Source: CAYTED01 sp964537075
Lineage (GTDB): Bacteria > Patescibacteriota > Minisyncoccia > Moranbacterales > UBA1568
Length of the DNA stretch: 23,495 nucleotides
Reading direction: 5' to 3'
Assembly (NCBI GenBank): GCA_964537075.1
Contig: CAZIBB010000011.1
Coordinates: 1 to 23,495, forward strand
Shown: positions 1 through 7,927 of the stretch, in pieces
Layout of the letters: the number at the start of each line of letters is the position of its first letter
How positions within the stretch are numbered: the first letter of the stretch is position 1
The notes under the pieces: generated by a model
The model's database searches: none
What the model saw: the letters and a program-made list of their open reading frames with translations, nothing else
Told to the model about the DNA's origin: nothing
Program-made: the position numbers and the translations under genes

Positions 1-893
1 TCAAAGCCGTCCATCTCAACGAGTATCTGATTGAGAGTCTGTTCGCGTTCGTCATGACCGCCGCCGAGGCCAGCGCCTCGATGCCGACCCACGGCATCAA
101 TTTCATCGATGAAGACGATGGCGGGAGCATTTTTCTTTGCCTGTTTGAAGAGATCGCGGACACGGCTCGCGCCGACGCCGACGAACATCTCAACGAATTC
201 TGATCCGCTGATATTGAAAAATGGAACACCAGCTTCACCGGCTACAGCCTTGGCCATAAGTGTCTTCCCCGTTCCTGGAGGGCCGAGAAGAAGCACACCA
301 CGAGGAATCTTGGCGCCCATATTGAGAAATTTCTTCGGTTCTTTCAAAAAATCAACAATTTCCAAGAGTTCTTCTTTCGATTCCTTGGCTCCGGCGATAT
401 CTTTGAAGGTAATTCGTTTGCGTTTGTCCTTTGGGTCGAGCATCCGGGCGCGAGAAGAACCGAAAGAGAGTGCCTGCGCATTCCCACGCTGAGCTTGACG
501 CATCATGAACCAAATGAAGCCTGCGATAAGAATGAAGGGGATGAGGATAGGAAGAATGGCTGCCGTCCAGTAGGATGCGCCGGATTCCTTTTCGACGATA
601 ATGGAAACTTCATTGAGTTTGTCGCGGTTCACCTCGTAGTTCCGGAGGGTTTCGGTGAAGGATGCCTCACCTTCTTTCGTGGCCTTTTCAATAGTACCGT
701 CATTTTTTTCGATAGAGAGTTCATTCAGTTTTACTGATACTTTTTTGACTTCTCCATTATTGATTTGGCTGACGAGTTCGCTCAGGGAAATTTCGGTCGG
801 CTTCTTTTCGGGTGATTGATAGAGAATCACCATCCCGACCATAACGAAAAAAACGAGAATGGCCGTTGAGAGATGACGAAGGAGTTTTTCCAT
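1..893 (-). CDS. ftsH: ATP-dependent zinc metalloprotease FtsH, N-terminal part (cut by window edge)
   Basis: Membrane-anchored AAA+ protease that extracts and degrades misfolded membrane and short-lived cytosolic proteins. Read on the minus strand from ATG at 893, the protein has a first membrane helix at about residues 8-24, an extracytoplasmic segment, a second helix at about 110-130, and then the AAA+ domain. Walker A GPPGTGKT is at residues 204-211, followed by the pore-loop segment FVEMFVGVGASRVRDLF and Walker B IVFIDEIDAVG. The sequence leaves the window just after the EMDGF motif, so the second-region-of-homology arginines and the zinc site HExxH lie outside. About 297 residues of a usual 600-650 are present. 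It is the last visible gene of the gmk-tilS-ftsH direction, 123 bp after tilS, with a possible promoter of its own in that gap. The identification is secure. Confidence 0.96.
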   Translation of the reverse strand, partial: MEKLLRHLSTAILVFFVMVGMVILYQSPEKKPTEISLSELVSQINNGEVKKVSVKLNELSIEKNDGTIEKATKEGEASFTETLRNYEVNRDKLNEVSIIVEKESGASYWTAAILPILIPFILIAGFIWFMMRQAQRGNAQALSFGSSRARMLDPKDKRKRITFKDIAGAKESKEELLEIVDFLKEPKKFLNMGAKIPRGVLLLGPPGTGKTLMAKAVAGEAGVPFFNISGSEFVEMFVGVGASRVRDLFKQAKKNAPAIVFIDEIDAVGRHRGAGLGGGHDEREQTLNQILVEMDGF

Positions 894-919
894 AGAGTTG
901 ATTTAGAGGGAATTATGTT

Positions 920-950
920 TTTATAAGATTCTCGATCGTTCTCTGTTCAA
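920..950 (-). promoter_or_regulatory. Possible promoter of ftsH
   Basis: On the minus strand TTGAAC (950-945) is followed after 19 bases by TATAAA (925-920), or after 18 by TTATAA. The ATG of ftsH lies about 27 bases further on. The spacing is slightly long, so this is a candidate only. ftsH could equally be read through from tilS. Confidence 0.35.
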
Positions 951-1016
951 CTCGGAAAAAGAGTTTTTGCTGTGAAGCGATCTCAAAACTTATAAAACAC
1001 GATTCCCGGGAGGAAT

Positions 1017-2075
1017 TTAATGGGTGCGTATCAGAAATACTGTATCACCTTTGCGAAGAATTTTCAACCCCGGGAAGGTGAGGATCTGATTTTTATTTTT
1101 GGCTAGGGTAAGCATTTTTTGTGCTTCAATAATCCATGTGCCATGTGTTTTTTTTGAGTGTTTCCTGAAGAAAATATCAAGAAACTGGCGTTGCTCGGAG
1201 AGATTGAGTTTGCAGAATGATTTTAAGGAGAAGGAATCCTCTGTGAGGAGTATCTGCTCAATGTTTTTTTTCGTACTTTGTTCCAGGAGAGAGATATCTT
1301 CTGCTACGAGGGATGCCGTTTGCGCAAGTTTTTTCTTGAGTTTTGGTGCGTATTCTTTTTCAAGAAGGGGGAGGAGTTTGTTTCGGATCTTATTGCGGAG
1401 GAATTGATTTGAGGCATTGCTCTTATCAAGACGAAATGAGAGATCTCGAATCTTGAGATAATCGAGGATGTCGCCCCGCGAGGTATTGAGAAGTGGGCGA
1501 ATGAGAGTGTTGTTTTTTGGGCGCATGGCTGAGAGTCCTCTGAGTCCTGAGCCGCGAAAGAGGTGGAGGAGGAATGTCTCTGCCTGATCATCCTCATGAT
1601 GGGCTGTGACGATATGGTCGGAATTCGTTTCTTTGCGGATATTTTCAAAAAATCGATAGCGAATATCACGAAGCTTTTCTTCGGATTTGTTGTTTTCCGT
1701 GATTTTCGAATGGGAAATGAAAAGAGGAAGGTCGTATTGGCAGGCGAGCTTTTTGACGAAAAGTTCATCAAGGTCAGAATCACGCCCACGCAAGCCGTAG
1801 TTGACATGAGCGAGAGTGATCCGAAGATCATATTTTTTCTGAAGATAGGCGAAGATATCAAGAAGACAAACACTGTCCGGTCCGCCGGAGATACCGAGAA
1901 CAAAGGAATCCCCATAATCCAAGAGTTGATGTGTGGAAGAAAAGTTTTGCACACGACGAATCAACCGCCTCGCGGAAATCGGAAAATTTTTATAATTGAT
2001 GGTTTTCGATGAGAGCGGCAACTTTCTCGATCGTTTGATCGAGTTTTCCTTCCTCATTTTCGATGATGTAGTCAT
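1017..2075 (-). CDS. tilS: tRNA(Ile)-lysidine synthase TilS
   Basis: N-type ATP pyrophosphatase that converts C34 of the CAU anticodon of tRNA-Ile2 to lysidine, so that it reads AUA; cytosolic. The PP-loop motif SGGPDS is at residues 63-68 of the longest frame. The family motifs HVNYGLRGRDSDLDE and AHHEDDQAETFLLHLFRGSGLRG follow, then a C-terminal tRNA-binding region. The ATG at 2075 would overlap gmk by 86 bases and put the PP-loop unusually far from the N-terminus. A GTG at 1952 (41 residues later) or TTG at 1964 fits better: it removes the overlap and places SGGPDS about 22-26 residues in, as in typical TilS. The true start is therefore unsettled, the function is not. It follows gmk directly and probably shares its transcript. 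Confidence 0.95.
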   Translation of the reverse strand: MTTSSKMRKENSIKRSRKLPLSSKTINYKNFPISARRLIRRVQNFSSTHQLLDYGDSFVLGISGGPDSVCLLDIFAYLQKKYDLRITLAHVNYGLRGRDSDLDELFVKKLACQYDLPLFISHSKITENNKSEEKLRDIRYRFFENIRKETNSDHIVTAHHEDDQAETFLLHLFRGSGLRGLSAMRPKNNTLIRPLLNTSRGDILDYLKIRDLSFRLDKSNASNQFLRNKIRNKLLPLLEKEYAPKLKKKLAQTASLVAEDISLLEQSTKKNIEQILLTEDSFSLKSFCKLNLSEQRQFLDIFFRKHSKKTHGTWIIEAQKMLTLAKNKNQILTFPGLKILRKGDTVFLIRTH

Positions 2076-2553
2076 AAATATCCGTATGTTTCAACCATTC
2101 CCGAGTATAATCCATCCGCTCTTTGATGAAGGCTTCCGTAACATGATCGCGCCTGCGTATGCGAGCCTCCATGATCGGGATTGGTGCAGTAAGCATGATG
2201 GCGACAATGTCCGGAAAAAGTTTTTTCACGGTCATGACCCCTTGATAATCAATTTTCCAAATGCCAATGCGTCCGCTTTCGGTAACGCGGCGTATTTCCT
2301 CATGGGTTACTCCGTAGAGATTGTCATTATACTGTTTCGCCCATTCAAAAAATTTGTTTTCTCGTATGCCTTTTTCGAAATCCTCTTTGCTGACGAAATA
2401 ATACGGATGCCCCTCGGAATCGCCTCTGCGTTTGTCGCGACTCGTAGTAGTGACGACACGCTCAAGGAGGAATCGCCTTTCGAGGCCATCGATGACGGAA
2501 TCTTCCCCGACGCCGGAAGGACCGGAAAGAATGAAAAGATTTTTTGTATTCAT
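1990..2553 (-). CDS. gmk: Guanylate kinase-like protein with altered P-loop
   Basis: Guanylate kinase transfers phosphate from ATP to GMP. The 187 residues match the usual family length. Visible are the N-terminal phosphate loop SGPSGVG at about residues 10-16, the GMP-binding stretch TTTSRDKRRGDSEGHPYYFVS, FFEWA, a YGVT segment, and IDYQG in place of the common DxDxQGA. The canonical loop ends GKS/GKT, but here it reads GVGEDS: the catalytic lysine is glutamate and the next residue aspartate. The rest of the fold is intact and the frame is clean, so this is not a decayed gene. It may use another residue for phosphate binding or have lost activity. It lies 90 bp after rpsA beyond a terminator and is followed by tilS. 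A weak TTTACT-17-TAAAAA lies only 6 bases before the ATG, so the mRNA could be leaderless. Confidence 0.88.
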   Translation of the reverse strand: MNTKNLFILSGPSGVGEDSVIDGLERRFLLERVVTTTSRDKRRGDSEGHPYYFVSKEDFEKGIRENKFFEWAKQYNDNLYGVTHEEIRRVTESGRIGIWKIDYQGVMTVKKLFPDIVAIMLTAPIPIMEARIRRRDHVTEAFIKERMDYTREWLKHTDIYDYIIENEEGKLDQTIEKVAALIENHQL

Positions 2554-2592
2554 ATTCCATTTTTACCTTATTAGTGGCTAAAAGTAAAGAAA

Positions 2593-2620
2593 AATACCCC
2601 CGATGTATATCGGGGGTATT
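2593..2620 (-). terminator. Rho-independent terminator after rpsA
   Basis: Perfect 12-bp inverted repeat (AATACCCCCGAT / ATCGGGGGTATT) with a GTAT loop, followed on the minus strand by a T-rich tract. It lies 23 bp beyond the rpsA stop and so separates rpsA from gmk. The opposite strand also has a short T-rich tail. Confidence 0.85.
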
Positions 2621-2642
2621 TTCCTTTTGGATGACGGCCGGA

Positions 2643-3872
2643 TTATTCTCCAACCTCTTCCGTTTTTTCAGTCTTGTCTACTCCCTCCTCCTTCGCCGCC
2701 TTCTTTATCTTCGCAGGCTTTTCAGCCTTTTCAGCCTTGTCCTTTACCGGGAGCAGTCCCATACGGTGGGATTTCGCTTCGATAGAGAGGATTTTCCAGG
2801 AATAGGTTTCACCGATAGTGAAGAGCTCTTCCATCTTGCGATTTGGATAGACATCATGGAATTCGCTGACATGTGCGAGGCCGTGGATGTCCTTGTCGAG
2901 ATAGACGAAAGCACCGAAGTGATTGATCTTGTCGACTTTTCCGGAAACAGTATCACCTACCTTATACTTTTCGGTTACCATTGACCAGGGATCATTTTTG
3001 AGCGCTTTCATCGAAAGCGAGATGCGGGTATCTTCGATACCAATAATCTTCGCTTCGACATGATCACCCGTCTTGACGATTTCACGGGGATTATCGATGA
3101 GCTGCCAGGCCAATTCGGAAATGTGTACCAGCCCTTCGAGTTTTTCGCTCGGCTTTTTTTCTCCCTCGGCGACGGTCGGAAAGAATTTCACGAAAGCACC
3201 GAAATCGACGACCCCGCTGATTTCTCCGGAGATGGTATCACCGACGCGGAGCTTATTGATAACGGCGCGCTCTTTTTCGCTCTGTGCAGCCTTTTCACTC
3301 ACGATGAGTTTTTCGGTCAAGCGATCAGCATCGAGAATGCGAACATGTACTTCGACCCCGATGAGTTTCTTCAAGAGTTCAAAAATCTTCATCTTATCGC
3401 CATCTTCGACGCGAGGATAGTGTTCGCTTGAAAGCTGGGATACAGGGAGGAATCCAGTGATGCCATTGATTTCCACCATGAGTCCGCCCTTGTTTGCCTC
3501 AATGATCTTGGTCGTGACCACCTCCATATTCTTGCGCTTGGCCTCGATATCCTCCCAAGACCGTTCATGCGAGGCTTCACGAATGGAAAGGTCGATATAT
3601 CCTTCTTCCCCCTCGAAAGAGACGAGAGTGGCGGTTACTTCATCGCCGATACGAAGCTTCACCCCGCTCTTCATTCCATCGCGCATTTCCTTGCCGAGAA
3701 CGATACCGGTGCCGAGCGGCCCGAGATCGATCAGCGCATGATTCGATGAGACGAAAGAAACGATGCCAGTGATGACATCCCCGACTTCCGGGATAGTCAA
3801 TTCTTCCTTTTCAAGCAGCATTCCCATGGCGGAAAGCGGCTTCTGTACCTCGGTATCAATTGCGGTTGTCAT
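2643..3872 (-). CDS. rpsA: 30S ribosomal protein S1 (four S1 domains)
   Basis: RNA-binding ribosomal protein that helps mRNA bind the 30S subunit. The 409 residues hold four S1 OB-fold repeats at about 30-100, 115-185, 208-295 and 305-375. The last two are the most canonical (VGDTISGEISGVVDFGAFVKF and VGDTVSGKVDKINHFGAFVY, each ending in GL.H.SE). A lysine/glutamate-rich tail of about 35 residues follows. Four domains rather than the six of E. coli is usual outside Proteobacteria. The start is well supported: AAGGAGA lies 11 bases before the ATG at 3872, one of the best Shine-Dalgarno sites in the window. The upstream region is shared with the divergent plus-strand operon and contains a small hairpin followed by T6 in the rpsA leader. 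Confidence 0.95.
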   Translation of the reverse strand: MTTAIDTEVQKPLSAMGMLLEKEELTIPEVGDVITGIVSFVSSNHALIDLGPLGTGIVLGKEMRDGMKSGVKLRIGDEVTATLVSFEGEEGYIDLSIREASHERSWEDIEAKRKNMEVVTTKIIEANKGGLMVEINGITGFLPVSQLSSEHYPRVEDGDKMKIFELLKKLIGVEVHVRILDADRLTEKLIVSEKAAQSEKERAVINKLRVGDTISGEISGVVDFGAFVKFFPTVAEGEKKPSEKLEGLVHISELAWQLIDNPREIVKTGDHVEAKIIGIEDTRISLSMKALKNDPWSMVTEKYKVGDTVSGKVDKINHFGAFVYLDKDIHGLAHVSEFHDVYPNRKMEELFTIGETYSWKILSIEAKSHRMGLLPVKDKAEKAEKPAKIKKAAKEEGVDKTEKTEEVGE

Positions 3873-3963
3873 AATAATTGGGTCTCCTTGTGAAACGGAC
3901 GCCTCATTTCAGTGAATAATTAACGCGTCTTCCCTGATTCCATCAGAGCAAGGGTCATAAAAA

Positions 3964-3987
3964 CAAAAAATGGCCGTGCAAAGCCAT
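3964..3987 (-). promoter_or_regulatory. Terminator-like hairpin upstream of rpsA
   Basis: On the minus strand ATGGC and GCCAT pair around an 8-nt loop and are followed by six T. No minus-strand gene lies upstream, so this would sit in the rpsA leader and might act as an attenuator. The stem is only 5 bp, so support is weak. Confidence 0.3.
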
Positions 3988-4179
3988 AAGGAAAGAATAC
4001 GAAAGGATTAAAAGCATCCTTCTATTCAATTGTTTATGGATTACGAGGCGGACAATCTCATTTCTTGACTACCGGGACAGTATATCCTGTTTTTGCGATC
4101 CTGGCAAGGCGCTGTCGGTCGCTGCCGATACATCAGGAACCGACCTGTTTGAATCGCGCTCGTAGCGAGAGGGAGGAGT

Positions 4180-4208
4180 TTGATTTTGTGCCTCCTTCTT
4201 GATATAAT
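4180..4208 (+). promoter_or_regulatory. Promoter of the MBL-gyrA operon
   Basis: TTGATT (4180-4185), a 17-base spacer and a perfect TATAAT (4203-4208). This would start transcription near 4215 and give a leader of about 170 nt before the first ATG at 4386. Confidence 0.6.
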
Positions 4209-4282
4209 CGATTGCGTTAGAGCTGGTATGGGATACGGTTCTTTTCTTTATCCTTTTTTTGAGCTCTTAAACTCTCATTTCC

Positions 4283-4337
4283 GAATTTTTAACAGCGGAC
4301 GCACCGCCCGCAGGCGGAACGACCGTTGTAAAAATTC
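4283..4337 (+). repeat. 55-nt imperfect palindrome in the leader of the gyrA operon
   Basis: The outer arms GAATTTTTA and TAAAAATTC, then CAGCGG against CCGTTG (near-perfect), and an inner perfect stem CCGCC-CGCA-GGCGG (4304-4317) make one long hairpin. It is followed by a T-rich stretch. It lies downstream of the predicted start of transcription, so it would be in the RNA. Confidence 0.65.
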
Positions 4338-4385
4338 TTACTCTGTTTTCTAAGCCCTAATCTCTAAACTCCCACCTCTTGCCAT

Positions 4386-5048
4386 ATGCAAATACAATAC
4401 TACGGGGACTACTGTTTTAAGATTACGACCAAACCGGCCGGCCGGGCGACCGAAGACGTCGTCTTGTGGACGGATCCATGCGGAAAAGAAGTGGGTCTTC
4501 GCGCACCATTCGGGCAGGCGGATGTGCTCATGCTTTCACATACGAATCGTGATGATGATAATCTGTCGGGACTCCTGAAAAGTGAGCCGGCGTTGCTTGA
4601 TGCTCCGGGGGAGTATGCTGCGCATGGTGTGACCGCACTTGGCTTCGCTTCCTTTCGGGACGAAGAAAATGGCGCGACCCGCGGACAGAATACCGTCTTT
4701 ATTTTTGAATCGGAAGGGATTCACTGCTGCTTTCTTGGAGCCCTCGGCCATGAGATGTCCGCCGAGCTTATCGAGAAGGTGAATGGCGTCGACGTGTTGT
4801 TCATTCCGATCGGTGGTAAGGATACGCTTGATCCGAAGCATGCTGGCGAGGTAATTCGAAAGATGGAGCCGAAACTCGTTATTCCGATGCATTATTCTTT
4901 GCCGGGCATGACCGGAGATATCGGTGATGAGAATGCCTTTTGTGCTGAGCTTGAACACTGTAATACGGAGCGAATTGCGAAACTCATTCTCAAGAAAAAG
5001 GATATCGAGGAAAAGCGCATGGAAGTGGTCTTTCTTGAGAAGGGGTAG
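4386..5048 (+). CDS. Metallo-beta-lactamase-fold protein (UlaG/UPF0173-like) with eroded metal motif
   Basis: 220 residues resembling the small Lactamase_B_3/COG2220 hydrolases, which use a dinuclear metal site. The N-terminal strand IQYYGDYCFKI, the segment ADVLMLSHTNRDDDN, the APGEY strand, a GALGHEM loop and the terminal IPMHY are in family order. The signature HxHxDH should fall at residues 52-57 but reads H-T-N-R-D-D, so two metal-binding histidines are replaced by Asn and Asp. The later His residues (GHEM, MHY) remain. Activity on the usual substrates is doubtful; the physiological role is not known. It is the first gene after the 4180-4208 promoter, 24 bp before a small membrane-protein gene and in the same direction as gyrA. 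No clear Shine-Dalgarno sequence precedes the ATG. Confidence 0.85.
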   Translation: MQIQYYGDYCFKITTKPAGRATEDVVLWTDPCGKEVGLRAPFGQADVLMLSHTNRDDDNLSGLLKSEPALLDAPGEYAAHGVTALGFASFRDEENGATRGQNTVFIFESEGIHCCFLGALGHEMSAELIEKVNGVDVLFIPIGGKDTLDPKHAGEVIRKMEPKLVIPMHYSLPGMTGDIGDENAFCAELEHCNTERIAKLILKKKDIEEKRMEVVFLEKG

Positions 5049-5072
5049 AGATGTTCTCATGGAAAATAAAGT

Positions 5073-5384
5073 ATGGAGAGGCTTTTCGATAAAATTGAGG
5101 CTATCCGAAAGGAACCGGAACATGTGCGAATGCGCTATGTCTTTCTTTCGGTGGCTGTCTCGATGGCGTTCGTTGTTCTGCTGTGGATCTTTTCGATATA
5201 CGAGGGATTTCAATCGGCCGTAACATCGCCGTCAACCCTCCCTCCTGGGATAGATATTCCGAAATCGCCGAAGCTTGATGACTTTTCAACAAATATCGGA
5301 GCGGCGAAACCGATTGACGGAGAAACATTTTTTCAGTCGGAACGATTGAGGGACACGGGGAATAATGCTAATCCAGGACAATAA
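5073..5384 (+). CDS. Small single-pass membrane protein of unknown function
   Basis: 103 residues: a charged N-terminus (about 1-20), one hydrophobic helix at about 21-43 (YVFLSVAVSMAFVVLLWIF), and a polar proline- and serine-containing tail of about 60 residues. With positive charges before the helix, the tail is probably outside (N-in, C-out) by the positive-inside rule. I recognise no family. The gene is tucked between the MBL-fold gene and gyrA, and its TAA stop overlaps the gyrA start (TAATG), which supports it being translated and co-transcribed. Confidence 0.75.
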   Translation: MERLFDKIEAIRKEPEHVRMRYVFLSVAVSMAFVVLLWIFSIYEGFQSAVTSPSTLPPGIDIPKSPKLDDFSTNIGAAKPIDGETFFQSERLRDTGNNANPGQ

Positions 5385-7849
5385 TGATCATAGCTATGGC
5401 TGAAAAAACTGCTTTTCATGAGGGAAAAATTGAAGCACGGAGTATCACGACGGAAGTGAAACAATCCTATCTCGATTACGCGATGAGCGTCATCGTGTCG
5501 CGGGCACTTCCGGATGTTCGTGATGGGTTGAAACCGGTACATCGACGCATCCTCTATTCCATGTGGTCGACGGGTCTCCGCTCGACGGCGAAATTCCGCA
5601 AATCGGCGACGGTCGTCGGTGAGGTGCTTGGAAAGTGGCATCCACATGGTGACTCAGCAGTATATGAAACCATGGTTCGTATGGCGCAGGACTTTTCTTT
5701 GCGCTATCCACTCGTGCACGGTCAGGGTAACTTCGGATCACTCGATGGTGATGGTGCTGCTGCGTATCGATATACAGAGGCGAAGTTGAAAGCGATCGCG
5801 GAAGAGATGTTGATCGATATTGACAAGGATACCGTTGACTTCATCCCGAACTTCGATGGCATGCATGAGGAGCCAACCGTACTTCCTGCCAAACTCCCAC
5901 AGCTTCTGCTTAATGGTACCGTCGGTATCGCGGTTGGTATGGCAACCAATATTCCTCCACATAATTTAAATGAACTGGTTGACGGTATCGTGCATCTTAT
6001 CGATCATCCGGAGGCGACCATTGAAGATCTCATGGCTTTCATTAAGGGACCGGATTTCCCAACGGGTGGAATTATTTATAATGAAAAAGAAATTCGCGAG
6101 GCATACGTGACCGGTCGTGGTCGTATCGTGACTCGCGGTAAGGCAGAGATTATCGAGCCGAAGGCAGGAATGTTTCAAATCATTATCAACGAGATCACTT
6201 ATCAGACCAACAAATCGACGCTTATCGAGAATCTGGCCGATCATGTGAAGGAGGGACGTATCCTCGGTATTAAGGATATCCGCGATGAGTCCGATCAGGA
6301 CGGCGTGAGAATCGTGATTGATTTGAAGAAAGAGGCCTATCCACAGAAAGTACTGAACCAGCTCTACTCGCTGACGGATTTACAGAAGAATTTTAATGTG
6401 AACATGCTCGCGCTCGTGGACGGTATCGATCCGCAGGTACTCAACTTGAAAGCGATCCTCGAATACTATATCGCGCATCGCGAGAAGGTGGTGGTGAGAC
6501 GAACGGAATATGATTTGCGCAAGGCCTTGGATCGCGCGCATATTCTTGAGGGACTGAAGATTGCACTCGATCATATCGATCAGGTGATCGATACTATTCG
6601 CAAGTCGCCGACAAAAGAAGCGGCTCATGTAAACCTGATGAAGAAGTTCAAGCTCTCTGATCGTCAGGCGACCGCAATTCTCGAAATGCGTTTGCAGACA
6701 CTTGCTGGTTTGGAACGAAAGAAGATCGAGGATGAGTTGGATGAAAAATATAAATTGATTGCTCACTTGGAAGACCTCCTCAAACATCGGGGAAAGATTC
6801 TTGGTTTGGTAAAGAGCGAACTTGTCGAGCTGTGTGAAAAATTCGGTGATGCTCGGAAAACGCGTGTTATCAAGGGTGGAATCGGAGAATTTAGCCAAGA
6901 AGATCTCATTCCAAATGAAAGTGCGATTATCACGCTCACCGATGACGGCTATATCAAGCGCATGAATCCCGATGTCTATCGGGTGCAGAAGCGTGGTGGC
7001 AAAGGGGTGATTGGCGCGGTAACGAAAGAAGAAGATCGTATTGATAAAGTGGCGAGTATCGAGACACATGACGATCTCATGTTCTTCACGAATACCGGAA
7101 AGATTTTCCAGACGAAGGCGTATGAGATTCCGGAGTCCTCTCGTACCGCAAAGGGTCAGGCCATTGTGAATTTCTTGCAGATATCTCCGGAAGAACGCAT
7201 CACCGCGATGATTTCCCGTGGCAAGGATGATGATTTCAAATATCTTTTTATGGCGACGAAATTCGGGACGGTGAAGAAGACGAAGATCGAGGATTTCACC
7301 AATGTGCGTCGGAGCGGTCTCATCGCGATCAATCTCGACAAGGGTGATGTGCTCGGCTGGGTGCAGCTTACGACGGGAACCGATGACATGGTGATGACGA
7401 CGCGTCATGGGCAAGCTATCCGTTTTAAGGAGACCGATGTGCGGGCGATGGGCCGAAGCGCATCAGGTGTCCGTGGTATCAAGCTCGGTTCTGGCGATGA
7501 TGTGGTCGGTGCGGAGGTCGTTCGCAAGGATGATGCGAAAACGATGGAGCTTCTGATTCTCTCTCAGAACGGATTGGGTAAGCGGAGTGATTTGAAATCC
7601 TACAAGGTGCAGAAGCGCGGCGGTTCCGGTATCAAGACGATGAAGATAACTCCGAAGACGGGAGAGCTCGTCGGTGCGATGATCACGAGTATGGGGAATA
7701 TTGAGGATGACCTCATTATCACTTCGGCTAAGGGAACGATCATCCGCGTGCCATTCAAATCCGTCCCGGTGCTTTCCCGTGTGACGCAGGGCGTGCGCGT
7801 GATGAAACCGCAGGCAGGGGATCGGGTCGGAGCATTTACGATTCTCTAG
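5384..7849 (+). CDS. gyrA: DNA gyrase subunit A
   Basis: Breakage-reunion subunit of the A2B2 type II topoisomerase that introduces negative supercoils. The 821 residues open with the winged-helix domain (SYLDYAMSVIVSRALPDVRD at 28-47). The catalytic tyrosine is Y130 in AAYRYTE. The quinolone-resistance segment HPHGDSAVYETMVRMAQ carries the wild-type serine (S91, E. coli S83) and Glu at the position of E. coli D87, as in many Gram-positives. Tower and coiled-coil regions follow to about 500, then the C-terminal beta-pinwheel with a GyrA box QKRGGKG at 535-541 and a related QKRGGSG at 743-749. The GyrA box favours gyrA over parC. The start at 5384 overlaps the preceding stop and has AGGA 5 bases upstream. 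An in-frame ATG at 5396 is the alternative. Confidence 0.97.
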   Translation: MIIAMAEKTAFHEGKIEARSITTEVKQSYLDYAMSVIVSRALPDVRDGLKPVHRRILYSMWSTGLRSTAKFRKSATVVGEVLGKWHPHGDSAVYETMVRMAQDFSLRYPLVHGQGNFGSLDGDGAAAYRYTEAKLKAIAEEMLIDIDKDTVDFIPNFDGMHEEPTVLPAKLPQLLLNGTVGIAVGMATNIPPHNLNELVDGIVHLIDHPEATIEDLMAFIKGPDFPTGGIIYNEKEIREAYVTGRGRIVTRGKAEIIEPKAGMFQIIINEITYQTNKSTLIENLADHVKEGRILGIKDIRDESDQDGVRIVIDLKKEAYPQKVLNQLYSLTDLQKNFNVNMLALVDGIDPQVLNLKAILEYYIAHREKVVVRRTEYDLRKALDRAHILEGLKIALDHIDQVIDTIRKSPTKEAAHVNLMKKFKLSDRQATAILEMRLQTLAGLERKKIEDELDEKYKLIAHLEDLLKHRGKILGLVKSELVELCEKFGDARKTRVIKGGIGEFSQEDLIPNESAIITLTDDGYIKRMNPDVYRVQKRGGKGVIGAVTKEEDRIDKVASIETHDDLMFFTNTGKIFQTKAYEIPESSRTAKGQAIVNFLQISPEERITAMISRGKDDDFKYLFMATKFGTVKKTKIEDFTNVRRSGLIAINLDKGDVLGWVQLTTGTDDMVMTTRHGQAIRFKETDVRAMGRSASGVRGIKLGSGDDVVGAEVVRKDDAKTMELLILSQNGLGKRSDLKSYKVQKRGGSGIKTMKITPKTGELVGAMITSMGNIEDDLIITSAKGTIIRVPFKSVPVLSRVTQGVRVMKPQAGDRVGAFTIL

Positions 7850-7875
7850 AAATATTGAAGAGAGACAAATGAAAA

Positions 7876-7913
7876 CGGCTCAAGCGGATGATACCTGCTC
7901 GAGCCGATTTTTT
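7876..7913 (+). terminator. Rho-independent terminator after gyrA
   Basis: CGGCTC (7876-7881) pairs with GAGCCG (7901-7906), with AGC/GCT extending the stem past one mismatch, and a run of six T follows. It lies 27 bp beyond the gyrA stop and ends the MBL-gyrA operon just before the convergent small gene. Confidence 0.85.
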
Positions 7914-7927
7914 GCGACGATAACCGT

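Larger units (their letters stand above)
3873..4385. other. Divergent non-coding region between rpsA and the MBL-gyrA operon
   Basis: There is no credible ORF in these 513 bp. Beyond the separately listed promoter and hairpins, an inverted repeat GTCGGT/ACCGAC lies at 4114-4144 and AAGGAT/ATCCTT at 4003-4021. A simple-sequence stretch of the type 'ctaatctctaaactcccac' lies at about 4352-4375. I could not find a convincing minus-strand promoter for rpsA. Confidence 0.6.

Noticed and set aside
6380..7414. 344-codon open frame on the minus strand
   Set aside because: Antisense to gyrA. The gyrA frame carries clear family motifs throughout, and this frame is a by-product of its codon use.
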